This document shows positions 1 to 10,823 of a stretch of 50,342 nt of DNA, in pieces. The stretch covers positions 1 through 50,342 of the forward strand of contig NW_026570544.1 of assembly GCF_019649055.1 (NCBI RefSeq), read 5' to 3'. The stretch is from Paramacrobiotus metropolitanus. Its lineage: Eukaryota > Tardigrada > Eutardigrada > Parachela > Macrobiotidae. The stretch's first letter is position 1. Every line of letters starts with the position of its first letter. Both the position numbers and the translations under genes were made by a program. The notes under the pieces are model-generated. The model saw only the letters and a list, made by a program, of their open reading frames with translations. It was not told the origin of the DNA and ran no database searches.

Positions 1-1029
1 CCTACGTAATACGTACACATATAGGCCTCTGTTTAAAGTAACTGATTTGCAGCGAGAACCTCGTATTAGCATGGGTGCTTAAAATAATCATTTCTATGTA
101 AGTCTTTCCATTTTCTCGTTCTATGAAAAAGTTGCTAGGAATTTTAGGGTTATCCCATGTTTTTCCATTTTGATGGACTACCGATGGACCGACAGCGTAT
201 GTGATTGTTTGGTATATATATTATATTATTTTTTAAATTTTATTATCCCCTTGTGGCATCTCCGTCGGCATTAAGCGGTTGTTGATACGGTGCGAGATGC
301 GAACACAGTCAGAGCAATCTAAGTTGTGGTTGAACGTTACGCTTACCATTAGCCACAGCAAAAACCTACGGACCAATTCCGGCAGGCCTATTTATAAAGG
401 GACTTCTTAAGTGCACTTTTGAGTTTCTTACCGTTTTGCTGTGGCTTGCACATGGAAATCCAAATCCCTTGATACTTCCAGTAATACCGGCGTCGCAAAA
501 TGTTTCGGCATGGGTTCTTCGTTTTCTGAAATCAGCTGGAATATTTCTCGTCAATCTACATGGCACATCCATGTATTTAACAGTATTAAAACTCAGTCTC
601 TCAGATGCTACTAAGACATCCATCAACCGTGCACGCGAATTTGGGATCCAGTATGATGCGAAAACAGCTGACTCTCTGGGCGGCTTTTGAGGTTCCTAAT
701 GTACCGGCTTGGCCGGAAGTGCTCAGAACAGTTGAGAATCTTACCTTACGGTACAGATTGCTCACTTTCGACACTCTCTGCCTATTCCCAGTTTCTTTTA
801 AATTTTCGATATACCTTTATTAAGTATCGGAATCGGATACAAACTCAGTACCAAAAACAAAATAGTTATTATAACAGAAACACTTCCTCGGTGCTATCTT
901 GATCGGGGATCGTACCCATTACACAAATCGCGTTTCCCCGTTGTATTTGGATAGATAATCGCGGCTTAAAAAACTCTTTCGCCCGTTTCTGGCCAGTGGA
1001 CGTCGCTATTCCGTTTCCAACCTTCTCCA
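1..1029. other. Unassigned sequence at window start
   Basis: AT-rich sequence with only short open frames in several phases. None shows a recognisable domain or splice pattern. It lies downstream of the minus-strand LINE remnant and may hold more decayed repeat, but I see nothing specific. Confidence 0.5.
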
Positions 1030-1534
1030 CTAGCTTCTTAGTTCCGCCTCCCCAAGGTCCGTAAATTTCGATGGCTGCAGCAACGAGATCGTACCGTGGT
1101 TGGAGCCAGCGTGTTTCGTTAGTTTCCTCCTTTCCGCGATCTCAGCTGCTGCACCGACGTTCACGGAAGTACGGTCAATATACGAGGCCGCCAAGGTGTC
1201 TACGCAGGTAACATCCACCGCCAGCGTCTTTCCGCGCTCCCACGGTACAAGGGTGATCACATCCGGCCTTTTCTTTCACAGACAGACCTTTTGGTTCCAT
1301 TCTAGCTGGGAATCCGGCCGTTTTCAGCCCACGGGTAATCTCCACGCTTATACCATCGTGTCGTGGCAGTCGTCCGGCTGACCGTTTGCATCGGAGCCCA
1401 TGCCGGCCCAAACTGTCCACCAAACCGCCACATACACACACGTGGGGAGTAACAACTGGTGCTCCCAGACGCAACGCGACGCTAATACGGAAGGCATTGT
1501 TTTCCAATAGATTACCGAGACACGCGGCCGGCAA
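1030..1534 (-). pseudogene. 5'-truncated LINE end with zinc-knuckle and restriction-like endonuclease (R2/NeSL-type)
   Basis: Read on the minus strand, the first part (1534-1175) carries a CxCG...VDxxGRHGLRCKRSAGR pattern, the post-RT zinc-binding region of retrotransposons of the R2/NeSL kind. After a frameshift near 1260 the second part (1260-1030) continues with TLVPWERGKTLAVDVT...DTLAASYIDRTS, which fits the PD-(D/E)XK-like endonuclease that nicks target DNA in these elements. No reverse transcriptase lies upstream, so the copy is 5'-truncated, as is usual after incomplete target-primed reverse transcription. The frameshift shows that it is dead. Clade assignment is by motif memory only; a CRE-like or other REL-endonuclease LINE is possible. 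Confidence 0.65.
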
Positions 1535-1998
1535 AGCATGAATCCAAACGCCGAATGCCAGCGGATGCGTTAACGTGCGTTAAATGATGCGTTAACGTTC
1601 GTTTTACATAGTAGCATCAGCAAAACTCGTAAAGAGAATAGTCAAATAGTGGCAAATGCTAAATGCTAAATTTTAAAACTAAATAACATGCAACTACGAA
1701 GAAAAAGAGTTACAGTATTATTTGTGAGTTACAACGCACGAGAAGGAAGTTCACGCGGTACAATTTCGACGCCGGATTAACAGGTAAGTACGGTACTGTA
1801 CAGGAGTACTATTTCGAAGCAGTCGAAGTCGACATAAACATTCTCACCGTCGAGGTCTTGACTAAAAGCTAACATCCACACACCACCGTCACGATTAATC
1901 AGCACAGTGTTGCCAAAGTTGGATTTCGTAACATCACTACACTTTCCACATCAGTAATAATCCATGGTCTGACAATAATATAGCTAAAATATAACTTA

Positions 1999-2459
1999 AA
2001 GGACAGAGGCGGTGGGCTTGGACAGAGGCGATGGAAAGCGGCCCGATGGAGTGACAGCTTTCCCATGGAAGAATGGAAAGCCGCTAGTGTGGGATATTGC
2101 CGTTGCAGACACATTTGCCCAAACGTACATCGCCCAGACGTCCAGAGTGCCGGGGAGTGCAGAGGAAATACGAGAAAATCGGAAGTTAGGAAAACATAGC
2201 GGGCTGACAGACCGCTACATCGTTAAGCCGCTGGCATTCGAAACTACGGGAACGTTTGGACCGCTGACGAAGAAGTTCTTCAAAATTTGTTGAATAAGAT
2301 TTGTGACTGTACAGGCAACCCTCGCTCAGGGGAGTTTTTGCGTCAGAAAATTGGTATCGAGATTCAGCGAGGAAATGCATTATCTGTTCTCGGTACTTTT
2401 AGTGACATGGTTGATAAGGAAGATGTGTATTTAGCCTTTAAATTAGCTGAACGGCAATG
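1999..2459 (+). pseudogene. Second LINE 3' end fragment, restriction-like endonuclease domain
   Basis: The open frame from about 1999 gives GLDRGDGKRPDGVTAFPW and VWDIAVADTFAQTYIAQTS, the same endonuclease block as the minus-strand copy at 1030-1534 but read the other way. Near 2275 the frame shifts. The second frame runs to a TGA at 2457-2459 with TGNPRSGEFLRQKIG and IEIQRGNALSVLGTF, typical of the extreme C-terminus of these LINE proteins. The copy starts abruptly inside the endonuclease, so it is 5'-truncated and inactive. The two copies are divergent and about 465 bp apart, and differ enough in sequence to be separate insertions. Confidence 0.65.
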
Positions 2460-2748
2460 ATGTCAGGGATTTTTGTTATTGTTACTTGTGTAATACGCGA
2501 TGTAAACAAAAGAATTTACTTAAACGATAGCCATTAAAGAATATCTACTTATTATCTAGTAACCGGCACGATGTTTTTGCAGCCAGTTAAACTACAGAGA
2601 CGACTTAATTACTCTGTAGACTCTGTTAACTGATTTTTATTTCAAAAATAAGTGTACAGCACAGATCAAAAATACACGCTTAAGATTGTGCTAAGTCTGC
2701 TTAACTAAGGGGAACCACCTACGTACTAATTATTGAATTCGTAGTGAG

Positions 2749-3383
2749 GGCCCGCGCTCAAGCTCGGACTTGGACTCGGACTTGGACTACTAAAACTTGG
2801 ACTTGGACTTCACTTGGACTCTAAAACTTGGACTTCACTTGGACTCTTAAAACTCGGACTTCACTTGGACTTCACTTAAAATTGGACTTGGACTTTACTT
2901 GGACTCTAAAACTTGGACTTTATGACTTAGACTTAGATCTGCGCGTTTCTTACGTTTCTTATGTGTTCTTACGTTTCTTCATGTTTTCTTAGTTTTCTTA
3001 GGTTCCTTTGATGTTCTCAAGATATTCTGAGTTTATTCTTAGGCTATCCAGGTATTCATTGGTATTTGGAGAAACCTAAGAAACCTAAGAATCATGAGAA
3101 AACTAAGAAACATAAGAACCTAAGAACACCAAAGAAACCTAAGAAGCCTATGAAACCTAAGAAACTGAGAAACCTAAGAAAACATGAAGAAACGTAAGAA
3201 GACATAAGAAACATATGAAACGCCTAAATCCAAGTCTAAGTCATAAAGTCCAAGTTTCAGAGTCCAAGTCCAATTTTAAGTGAAGTCCAAGTTTTAGAGT
3301 CCAAGTTTTAGAGTCCAAGTGAAGTCCAAGTCCAAGTTTTAGTAGTCCAAGTCTGAGTCCAAGTCCGAGCTTGAGCGCGGGCC
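2749..3383. mobile_element. Foldback-type transposon with repetitive inverted arms
   Basis: A 635-bp nearly complete hairpin. It starts with GGCCCGCGCTCAAGCTCGG and ends with the exact reverse complement, and the outer ~80 nt of each arm differ at about one position. The arms are built from short tandem units, first (GGACTT)-like repeats with CTAAAACTTGGACTTCA blocks, then AAACCTAAG-like repeats towards the centre near 3060. The flanks CGTAGTGAG at 2740-2748 and 3384-3392 are identical, giving a 9-bp target duplication. Because the end is GGGCCC, 2748-3384 with a 7-bp duplication fits equally well. Arms of short tandem repeats with 7-9 bp duplications are the signature of FB/Galileo-type elements; a MULE-related MITE is the alternative. 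There is no coding capacity. Confidence 0.8.
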
Positions 3384-3415
3384 CGTAGTGAGACCTGGTG
3401 AAGACCAAGTGAGGC

Positions 3416-3640
3416 AACCAAGTGACCTAATTCCGGGAGAATCCTTGGCGCCATAATTATGTGTTATGCTATTCACATTTCACAATATCGTACTGTTAAA
3501 TTATATGACTGCATGTCCGGTTTTTGCCAAGGCGATTTAACAATCTATTATCATAGAGGTCTGGTAAGAATTTCTTGTAGACTCTCAGTTATTTTGTGTC
3601 CGTGTTGGGCCACTTTCCAATGCGCTGTGTGTGCTACGGT
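3416..3640 (+). promoter_or_regulatory. Conserved upstream region of TF1
   Basis: Ordered short blocks are shared with the upstream regions of TF5 and TF7: CCAAGTGACCTAAT at 3415-3428, GAGAATCC-TTGGCGC at about 3437-3451, a CCGGTTTTTGCCAA stretch corresponding to GACCTGTTTT in the others, CAATCTATTAT, and CTTGTAGACTCTC corresponding to CTTGCAGACTGTC. The blocks lie 600-850 bp before the start codon, with a MITE inserted between. This suggests a duplicated promoter or first non-coding exon. No TATA box was identified. Confidence 0.35.
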
Positions 3641-3756
3641 ACCGAGAATTTACAGACACGCCGACACGACTAGAGTGTGCCATGCTGTATCGTTACAGTT
3701 AAAATACGCACACAGTTTTAAATGAAGTCCGTTACGGAAGAAGGATATATTCTGAG

Positions 3757-4047
3757 TACCGTAATTATCGAATTTGAGCCCCCCCCCCAAATACAAGCCC
3801 CCCGTAATTAGAGCCCACCCCGAAGGTCGTTTGAAAGTTAAAAGCCCCCCCCCCCCCGAAATAGAGGCCCATGGGCTTAATTAAATACCGTAAAGCCCAT
3901 TTAAAGAAATGCCAAAAAGTTAGTTTGAAAAATTGAAGCCCCCCCCCCCTAAATACAAGCCCATGCCCGTAATTGGAGCCCACGGCCCACCCCGTGGGTC
4001 ATTTGAAATAGTTGTAACCCTGGGCCTCTAATTCGATAATTACGGTA
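3757..4047. mobile_element. TA-flanked MITE with 16-18 bp perfect terminal inverted repeats and poly-C runs
   Basis: The left end TACCGTAATTATCGAATT (3757-3774) is the exact reverse complement of the right end (4030-4047). Each end begins or finishes with TA, consistent with a TA target duplication as in Tc1/mariner-like non-autonomous elements. The interior has repeated GAGCCC...AAATACAAGCCC segments and three runs of 9-13 C. It separates the TF1 upstream blocks from TF1 exon 1. No coding capacity. Confidence 0.75.
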
Positions 4048-4263
4048 TATAAGAACTAAATCTTTACCTTAGCGGAATATACCGATCGTGAGGTACGGCT
4101 GTTTTTTCAGAACACGCACAACTTACAGATTCTTCTCATTTTGAGGGTCCATCTGTAATTCGTCTACTGTTTCGTTACAGCTAGTAACTGTAACGCCTTC
4201 GGTCTTTGAAACCTTGGATTTTCCTTTTAATATTTGCAGTATCGCGTCTTGCGACCACTTGCA

Positions 4264-7001
4264 ATGACTGCGAACTTGTATCCATTCCAAAAACCGAAAA
4301 GCGGGCCATGGGACCTCAACACTGGCACTACAGTAATGGTTAAGCGCGGCAGCGGCGAATGGTGGCTGGGATACGTTCAGGACATCGACGGAGACGAAAT
4401 GCTCGTTGATTACGATTCCACCGTCGCGCCAGCTGGTTGGATTCATTCGCGCCATATTTGGGCACATCGGCATCTGAGTACGTACGACTACATATGTTCG
4501 GGTTTAGTGGATGAAGAAATCAGAGAAAAAGGGGATTTTGCCGTCCACGTGGCGTTACGGAAGGAATGGAACGGACCGCACATCTTTCGGTCCGCGCGGT
4601 TAATTACGTCGACAGCCATGCTGGGAATGCTGTATATTAGTTTGGACGACGGTGATGACTCTCAGTGCATGGTCGCCCATGTGTGGCAAGTTGCCGCAAG
4701 CTCGGAATTTGATTGTCCGCCCCTTTACCAACCAGTTGACGGAGCATCATACTTTCGGAAATACGTTTTCCCATTAGAGAAGGCCAGCCCATTCTGCCTC
4801 CTCAAGTTCTGGGATATAAATACCGTGAGAGTGTTCATGGATACAGGTGCATTTCAACAGATGGACCGCGAAGTGAGCTGTTACACGGCCGCGGTTTTCC
4901 GACGCTATTTTTTGAGCGTCCGGGCAAATAGGTTGATGCTTGTAGTGGCTTGCACCCAAAACGACAACGAGAACTCTTATTTCGATTCGGTCCAAGGGGG
5001 TGGTGCAATTGGCATGATGAAAGCGTTCGGGAGATGGTTCCAGTTGTTCCGTAAATATTCTGGACCACTGCGACTTTTATGGAAACCTGTGCTAACTATA
5101 GAAGATGCCGCGCACGATGGAACGCTGGGTAACTATTTACCTGTGTTGATTATTATCCGTGTCTGATATTTCGGATGCTCTCATGCCGTCTGTTTTCTTT
5201 CTCGCGAAGATTGCGAAGTTGCATGATAATTTCCACGTGGTGTAATGATGTCACCTTGCAGATGCTAGGATTAATGACATCGTGCTACCTTTGCTAGCTG
5301 AAACACTTTTCCTGCTGGATGTGCACGCGCAGTCCAAGGCCAAAGGGTGAGTTCTGATGGCTGCAAAAACACTTTCAGTCAATAAAACATTTGTGCAAAA
5401 AAAATTTGCGCTTCGAGTACTACTCGTATGGTGGCTTAAGTGGACCACACAAAAAATATAAAATTCCTCAAACCAGTTTTCTTTCAGTTTTCTTCACCCT
5501 GTTAAACAAAACATACCCTTTACAGTGTACTATAAATTTTAAGAGAAAAATGAATCGCTTGCTCGCAATTACGTCGCAAAGAGATCCGTGACGGAAGCGC
5601 TTTAGCCACGCCACCGGAGCCACTGCACTACACCAATAAAGATGTAGCCCCTGCCATACATGTGGGGTAGTGGTTGCAACTTTCTTGCTGTAGTGCAGTG
5701 GCTTCGGTGGCGTGGCTAAAGCGCTTTAGTCACTGATTTCTTTATGATGAAATTACAAGAACAGCTTTTTTTCAAGCACTCTGTAAAGGATGACTATCCT
5801 GTTTAGACGATTGAAGGAAGAAATCGAAAGTTAATCGGTTTGTGGAATTTTGTATGCGTGGTCCACTTAAATGACCATTCACTAATTATAGTGGTCCATT
5901 TGAACGACCTTACGAGTAGAATTATTAGATACGTATAACTTTTTGGTGTATTCAGTAATAAACTGCGCTGGTACCTGTTTCGAACAACAATGATTGAACA
6001 ACAATCATTGAACTATTACTTAATTAAAAATGAATTAAATATCTCGCTCTTCTTCTTAAAGGGTCTGTTGTTTGTGGTGGCAGCTTCTAACAACTGCAAA
6101 AGCAAGCCATCACATTATTATCAGTAGCTACATGGCCCTATCGTGCCGGTACAATCACAACCCCGCTTACCGACGACCATACCAGTTCGCATGGCGCTTG
6201 GATCGAGCCGTGACCGCGCAGACACAGAGCATCAGCTTCACCGATTTCACCCGCAATACAAGATTTCACTTGATAACGAACATTCTCACCGAGTTGATGG
6301 CCGTCCGGAAATGTCAGCTGCGTCTGATTCACATCCGGGGTGGCGGGTACATCTCCAAGCACGTGGCCGAAAATGGTGATCTCAATTTCGGCTACAGAAC
6401 AGTTGGCTTTGACAACAATCTGAGACGGCTTCTCATCATTTGTCAGCAGCTTGTTATTAGCGATTATACGTTTTGTGATGTTTCCATGAAGATGCACCTC
6501 ATATGTGAATCGTATGATCCTCCGGAGAACTGGAATCATAGTGGCACATTGGGATTCCTGATTGTTGTTCCTCGTCTGGCCTTCCGCTCGACTGAGACCC
6601 CTGGCCAGATATGGCAGCGTTTCCTGTTGGCTGCTGAGGATAACTGTCCTGCAGTCACTGCCGCGGTCTACAAAAACGTCCGCAATTTCTATCAACGATG
6701 GCTGGCGACGTTAGCGTATCCTGACGAATGGGGCGCTATCCGTGCTTCTTTGAGATTGTAAGCTAGTTAGTAGTTACATGCAGACTACGGCACGTTATAT
6801 ATTAGGGAAATTTTTAGATGAAATGGCCTGACAAAATGCTAAACACTGTTTGTATAATTGTGCAGCTACAATGGATTTCGCGCAGATGATGGAGGAGCAG
6901 CATGGGAGACTCTTGATTTGCGAACTCTCGATTTGCGTTCTTTTACAAAGCTGGCAATGTGGAGTATTGCCGCCACCTTCGACGTTATTAAACAGGATTA
7001 G
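4264..7001 (+). CDS. TF1: Tudor/Agenet-like barrel + F-box protein (4 exons, intact, 593 aa)
   Basis: Exons 4264-5128, 5262-5346, 6062-6757 and 6866-7001 join with phases 1, 2, 2 into 594 codons; all borders are GT-AG. Residues ~12-70 resemble a Tudor/Agenet SH3-type barrel (GTTVMVKR, EWWLGYVQDIDGDEMLVDYD, WIHSRHIW). The remainder of exon 1 matches no family I know. Exon 2 plus the start of exon 3 reads as an F-box: IVLPLLAETLFLLDVHAQSK then VCCLWWQLL. F-boxes bind Skp1 and bring a substrate to SCF ubiquitin ligases, so a substrate-adaptor role is inferred. Exon 3 (VTAQTQSISFTDF, QLVISDYT, YQRWLATLAYPDEW) and exon 4 (YNGFRADDGG, SFTKLAMWSIAATF) form an unknown C-terminal domain. Start: ATG at 4264 just before the conserved YPF; an AG acceptor at 4238-4239 suggests a 5'UTR intron, as in TF5-TF7. 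Intron 2 holds a hairpin MITE. Confidence 0.8.
5588..5733. mobile_element. Hairpin MITE in intron 2 of TF1
   Basis: A 146-bp element whose arms pair over about 36 bp with one mismatch: GCGCTTTAGCCACGCCACCG...GCACTACA on the left and the reverse complement on the right (5691-5724). The outer ends GTGAC (5588-5592) and GTCAC (5729-5733) extend the inverted repeat with mismatches. The loop is ~60 bp. No clear target duplication can be fixed. Confidence 0.7.
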
Positions 7002-7895
7002 CTTCTTTGCATAAGCATTTTGGTAATTTTGTGAATTTCTGATATTGACGATGGCATGTTCCCATCATAGGGTTAACAGTTTCTGAATTAACAGAATAAT
7101 CATTTACGTTCAATCCTTTGCTTCGACCTTTCAAAAGGCAAATGAAGGTCTGTTACGTTTTTCGAATGTTGCAAATATTTTGTTTTCCAAAACCACATTG
7201 CACTTGAAAGAAGCGAGCCTATCCAGTTTTCATGGAGCACTGTTCGGTTGTTTCGAAGTTACCTACCATAATAATGGACAATAATCTTTGTAGTTTCTGA
7301 AGTGTTGTCCTTCCCCGGAGCATTCACTGATGCACAGAGCATATCTCTGCCTTGTTTTTTGTTATTTAGAGAGCCGTCAAAAGAGCTGCCTTGTTGGCTC
7401 CTTGAATACTATCCCTGATTGTATGCACATTCGCCTGTGCATCCGTGACCTTTGTGACTTTGCCATTGCGAGCCGCCGCTGACACAGCTTGCTGTACACA
7501 GATTGACAGATGTAGATTTTCGATATTTGGTTTATACCCAAAATTTCATCGTACTCTCGGTGGAACCGACAGCGAGAAAAACTATACAAAACCGCGTCCA
7601 AACCAAACACGTTTTACTAAAGTTTGATGGAAAATGAGTGAACAATGTTCGAAGCGTATAACGAGTTTATGTTAAGTACTAAAAAAACCAGAACGAGTGG
7701 CATGCTACCAGTAGGAAAAATTCATTACCATCCAGTTCACAAACTACTTCCTTCAGCCGAATTGTTTACTTTGCAGTTAAGTAGCTTTGGGAAGGTAATG
7801 TATGTGCATCCATCAGCCTTATGTCAATATTACCCCAGTTCCTTGCATTTCCATATGGATGGAAAGCTTCCATCGGATTTTTGGCACTGTGTGTA
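7002..7895. other. Intergenic sequence between TF1 and TF2
   Basis: AT-rich, convergent 3' flanks of TF1 (+) and TF2 (-). Short open frames on both strands lack domain signatures. No repeat structure was noticed. Confidence 0.5.
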
Positions 7896-9070
7896 TTAAA
7901 AAACGAGGAAATGAACGTCAATCGTTCTGATGGCCAGTTTTGTAAGACAAGACACATCGAGCTGTCTAAGGTCGATATCCGCCCAATTGCATGTCCCGCC
8001 GTCTAATCGGAAACCACTATACAGTATCAGCAAACCGCAAACTCATGAACATATATCCTGTAAATCACCTTGCAGTTTTCCCGTATACGTACAATTGAAG
8101 GAAGTTGCGAATGGTCCGCCATTGATTGGGATATTCCAGTTTCTCAACCCATTGCTTGTGAATGGACCGTACTCGGTGGTAAACTGAAGGGTCAACCGAA
8201 GGGCAACTCAACTCCGCCGCTAGGAAAAACTTCCGGAGAATTTCAGCATTACCATCAGTGGAATGCAGCAACAAATAGGGGATCGTGATAGAAAATTTCC
8301 GCGATTCAACGTGTGAATAGTCCCGGTTGAGACCGGCTTCATACATGACCAGTTCTTGGCCAAAAGATGAGAATTCTGCCGTTTGGGTAATATTCTGCAC
8401 CGTGTAGTTTCGCACAACCACATGCCGGCAAATTGTAGCCAGGGTGCTCAGATTCCTGCATTTCCAGCTACTGTATTGTCGTGCTCAACCATGTCGTAAA
8501 AGTCAGGCCGGGTGGAAAATCCGTCCCGTGTGAAGCCATCGTGGATAACGATATAGTGCAGCCGGATCTTCTTGGCGGACAACAGGGCTACCAACACTTT
8601 CGACACTATTTCCAAGTCTGTGAAGGCGATATGATCGATCAGAGTAACACTTGCGGTTTTTGCAGTTATGAAGCTATTCAATCTATAAGCGAATTTATAG
8701 ATGCTATGGCACAGAGATGTGAACATTTCCTTCGGCTTCATCTTGATGCTTTCGATGGTAAGGTGTTGGCGGGCGGAACCACTGGATACAAGCTGCCACC
8801 ACCGTGCGCAAACCCTGAAACGCCCTTACATACTCTGTATATTGTTCAAAACCCTCAAAACATTTTACATATCGCGAAAAAGCCTGTATAATATAACCAC
8901 AGAACAAAAAGTGAACTATAAAGGTCAAAATCTGCCGTAATAAAAAATTGTATTATAGACAAGCCCGAAGGGCAGCCGTTACCGTTGTACTCTGGTCTGA
9001 GTGTGCAGGTCAAGGTCGGAGAGAATGTGGACAACCACCGGTTGCCCGAGTGTGATTGTTTCATCGTCAT
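7896..9070 (-). pseudogene. TF2: 5'-truncated, frameshifted Tudor/F-box family pseudogene
   Basis: Minus-strand remains of exon 2 (about 9070-8983), exon 3 (8814-8093) and exon 4 (about 8020-7896, stop 7898-7896). Exon 2 keeps the F-box half (LGQPVVVHILSDLDLHTQTR) with donor CG|GTAACG. Exon 3 starts after TTTCAG with VCARWWQLV. Three lesions show decay. No Tudor exon 1 is found upstream to 10.8 kb. The sequence before exon 2 reads ATAAT where an AG acceptor is expected. Exon 3 shifts frame near 8460-8475, between ...MVEHDN and SWKCRNLSTLATIC. The exon 4 acceptor is also altered compared with TF3 and TF4. Sequence is closest to TF3 and TF4 (minus subfamily). Confidence 0.7.
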
Positions 9071-9156
9071 ATTATCGACCGGAGCGCAGCGAAGGTCCTC
9101 TAATTCAGACAAAATTAAAAAGTGTCTGTCTGTCTGTACGTTACGGAAGTAAGAAA

Positions 9157-9262
9157 TGACGTCATATAAGGAAGTAAATGACGTCATACAAGGAAGGAAA
9201 AAATGTGTCATATAAGGAAGTAAAAACAGCGTCATATAAGAAAGTGAAAATTCACGTCATAA
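9157..9262. repeat. Minisatellite of ~24-bp units containing TGACGTCA
   Basis: Five degenerate units of the type GGAAGTAAAnnTGACGTCATATAA; the GTCAT cores sit at 9161, 9183, 9207, 9231 and 9256, spacings 22-25. The first two keep the full CRE palindrome TGACGTCA (9157-9164 and 9179-9186). Next to a TGTC microsatellite at ~9124-9136. Confidence 0.7.
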
Positions 9263-9778
9263 TTATGATGTAGTCAATGGATGAAATTGCACCAGGGTAT
9301 TGTTTAGGAAAATTTCGAACATACTGCTTGATGTTCTGCATAATGTGGGCGAAGTCAAAAAGGGGGCAGGCAGCGGTTGGAGCTGACTGTGGTGAAGTTT
9401 CGTTAAGCGGCTGTGTGCCGCTTAACGAGAAACTGGGTGGCGCTAAACTCGTAGTATACCAGTTTAGCGGCACCCAGTACTTGTGACCAAACAAGAATGA
9501 ATAAAAATTAACAACCAGTTTTTAAAAATTTGTATTTTAGCAGCAGTGCCACGCACCGCACGCGGTACAGCACGCGTGCCATATTTCAGTCGGCGCTCGG
9601 GAACTGGAATTGCTCACGGCTAGCACAGTGTCCGCAAACTTAACATTTACGGAAATGAGCGCAGTGTAATAGCATACAGCGTAAAGGTTTGAACGGTAGT
9701 GACTGTATTATCAAATTTGGTTATCGGTTCCTGTACTTACCAATTACCATTAGTTTACAGTTTACATTTTGGCTGTGC

Positions 9779-9936
9779 TCATTTCGGCCGCAGGTTTTTG
9801 GCCGTCTTCCACCTAAGAAAATTTGTCACGCGAATGATCATTCGCCGAATTGACCGCTGACCGAAACTGGCACCAGCCGAAATGAATGCTGGCGAAAAAG
9901 ATCCCATGTAGCCGAAATGTAGGCCGGCCGAAATGA
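9779..9936. mobile_element. Small inverted-repeat element with TCATTTCGGCCG ends
   Basis: TCATTTCGGCCG at 9779-9790 is the exact reverse complement of 9925-9936. Between them lie several internal GCCGAAATG/GCCGAAT variants in both orientations. Looks like a degenerate MITE or the end of a larger element; flanks show no certain target duplication. Confidence 0.4.
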
Positions 9937-10823
9937 TCGGACGCGATTTAATTTTATTCAGTTCTGGTTTGGCGACGCCCTGTTGATCTCTGCAGATGTA
10001 AATATTTTAAGCCGTACTGTAACATGCAGTACCCTGAAAATTTACAAGCAATGCGCTTTTCCTGAATCTAGAGCCCGCCTGTGTTCCCGAGTAAAATGCA
10101 CAAAACTCTTGTTGACTGCTACGCCGTCCGGTGCCGCTAATCCTAATGAAATCGAGCGCAATAATAACCGGAAATCATGAAAACGGAATTTTCAGAATAT
10201 AACATAACCGCTTAGTTCAGGGTAACTATTTTGTGTGTCTAAATTTATCGGAACTTTACCGCCCAAAAAGCACTTTGGATATAAGTAGCTTATAACATTA
10301 AATCTGCTAACAGACAATTCTTAAACACGGAATATTATAGTGGTTTAAACCGTTTTGCGAGGAACATGCGTTTAAAAAATTAGGCGGTTAGCTTTCTACC
10401 CTTAGCTTTTGTTGCGCACCAAAACTGAGGCTTTTGGGCTTCGTCTGTTTACTGTACTTAAAATTTTTGCGTGTGGTTTTTTATGAATTTTAGAACACTA
10501 TAAAAGTGGAACGCGGTGCCATTTAGACACCATGCAGGTATAAACTTGCAATACAAATTACAACGGGCGATGGAAAAGTTCTTTTCGCTATTTATGCCAT
10601 TTATTTACCATTTAAAGCGGTACACTAACAGCATCCTGTTTTTTCTACACTCTGTTTATTTTATTTATTGAGAAAAAAGCAACAAATATGTATTAGCCTA
10701 TTAAAGCAAAATGGGTCGCGCTGTTATGCCATAATGCCACCGGAAAAGCTGCGCTCCGGTCTGTCAATGAACCCATCGGTGCATTTTCCTAGTAAATAAT
10801 AATTATGCCGCCTTTGATAATAA
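9937..10823. other. Intergenic sequence 3' of TF3
   Basis: AT-rich, no convincing open frame, no repeat noticed. The 9265-9778 stretch before the small inverted-repeat element is likewise empty apart from a GCCGCTAAAC/GTTTAGCGGC-type inverted repeat near 9400-9480. Confidence 0.45.

Noticed and set aside
2820-3360. Possible CRISPR-like or satellite array of short repeats
   Set aside because: The repeats are arranged as two inverted arms with a target duplication, explained by a foldback transposon in a eukaryotic genome.
6138-6695. Long minus-strand frame opposite TF1 exon 3
   Set aside because: Exact shadow of the sense F-box exon; no independent signal.
8855-9235. 126-aa minus-strand frame over the TF2 exon 2 area
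   Set aside because: Runs out of frame through the F-box exon remnant and the minisatellite; the real family frame is different.
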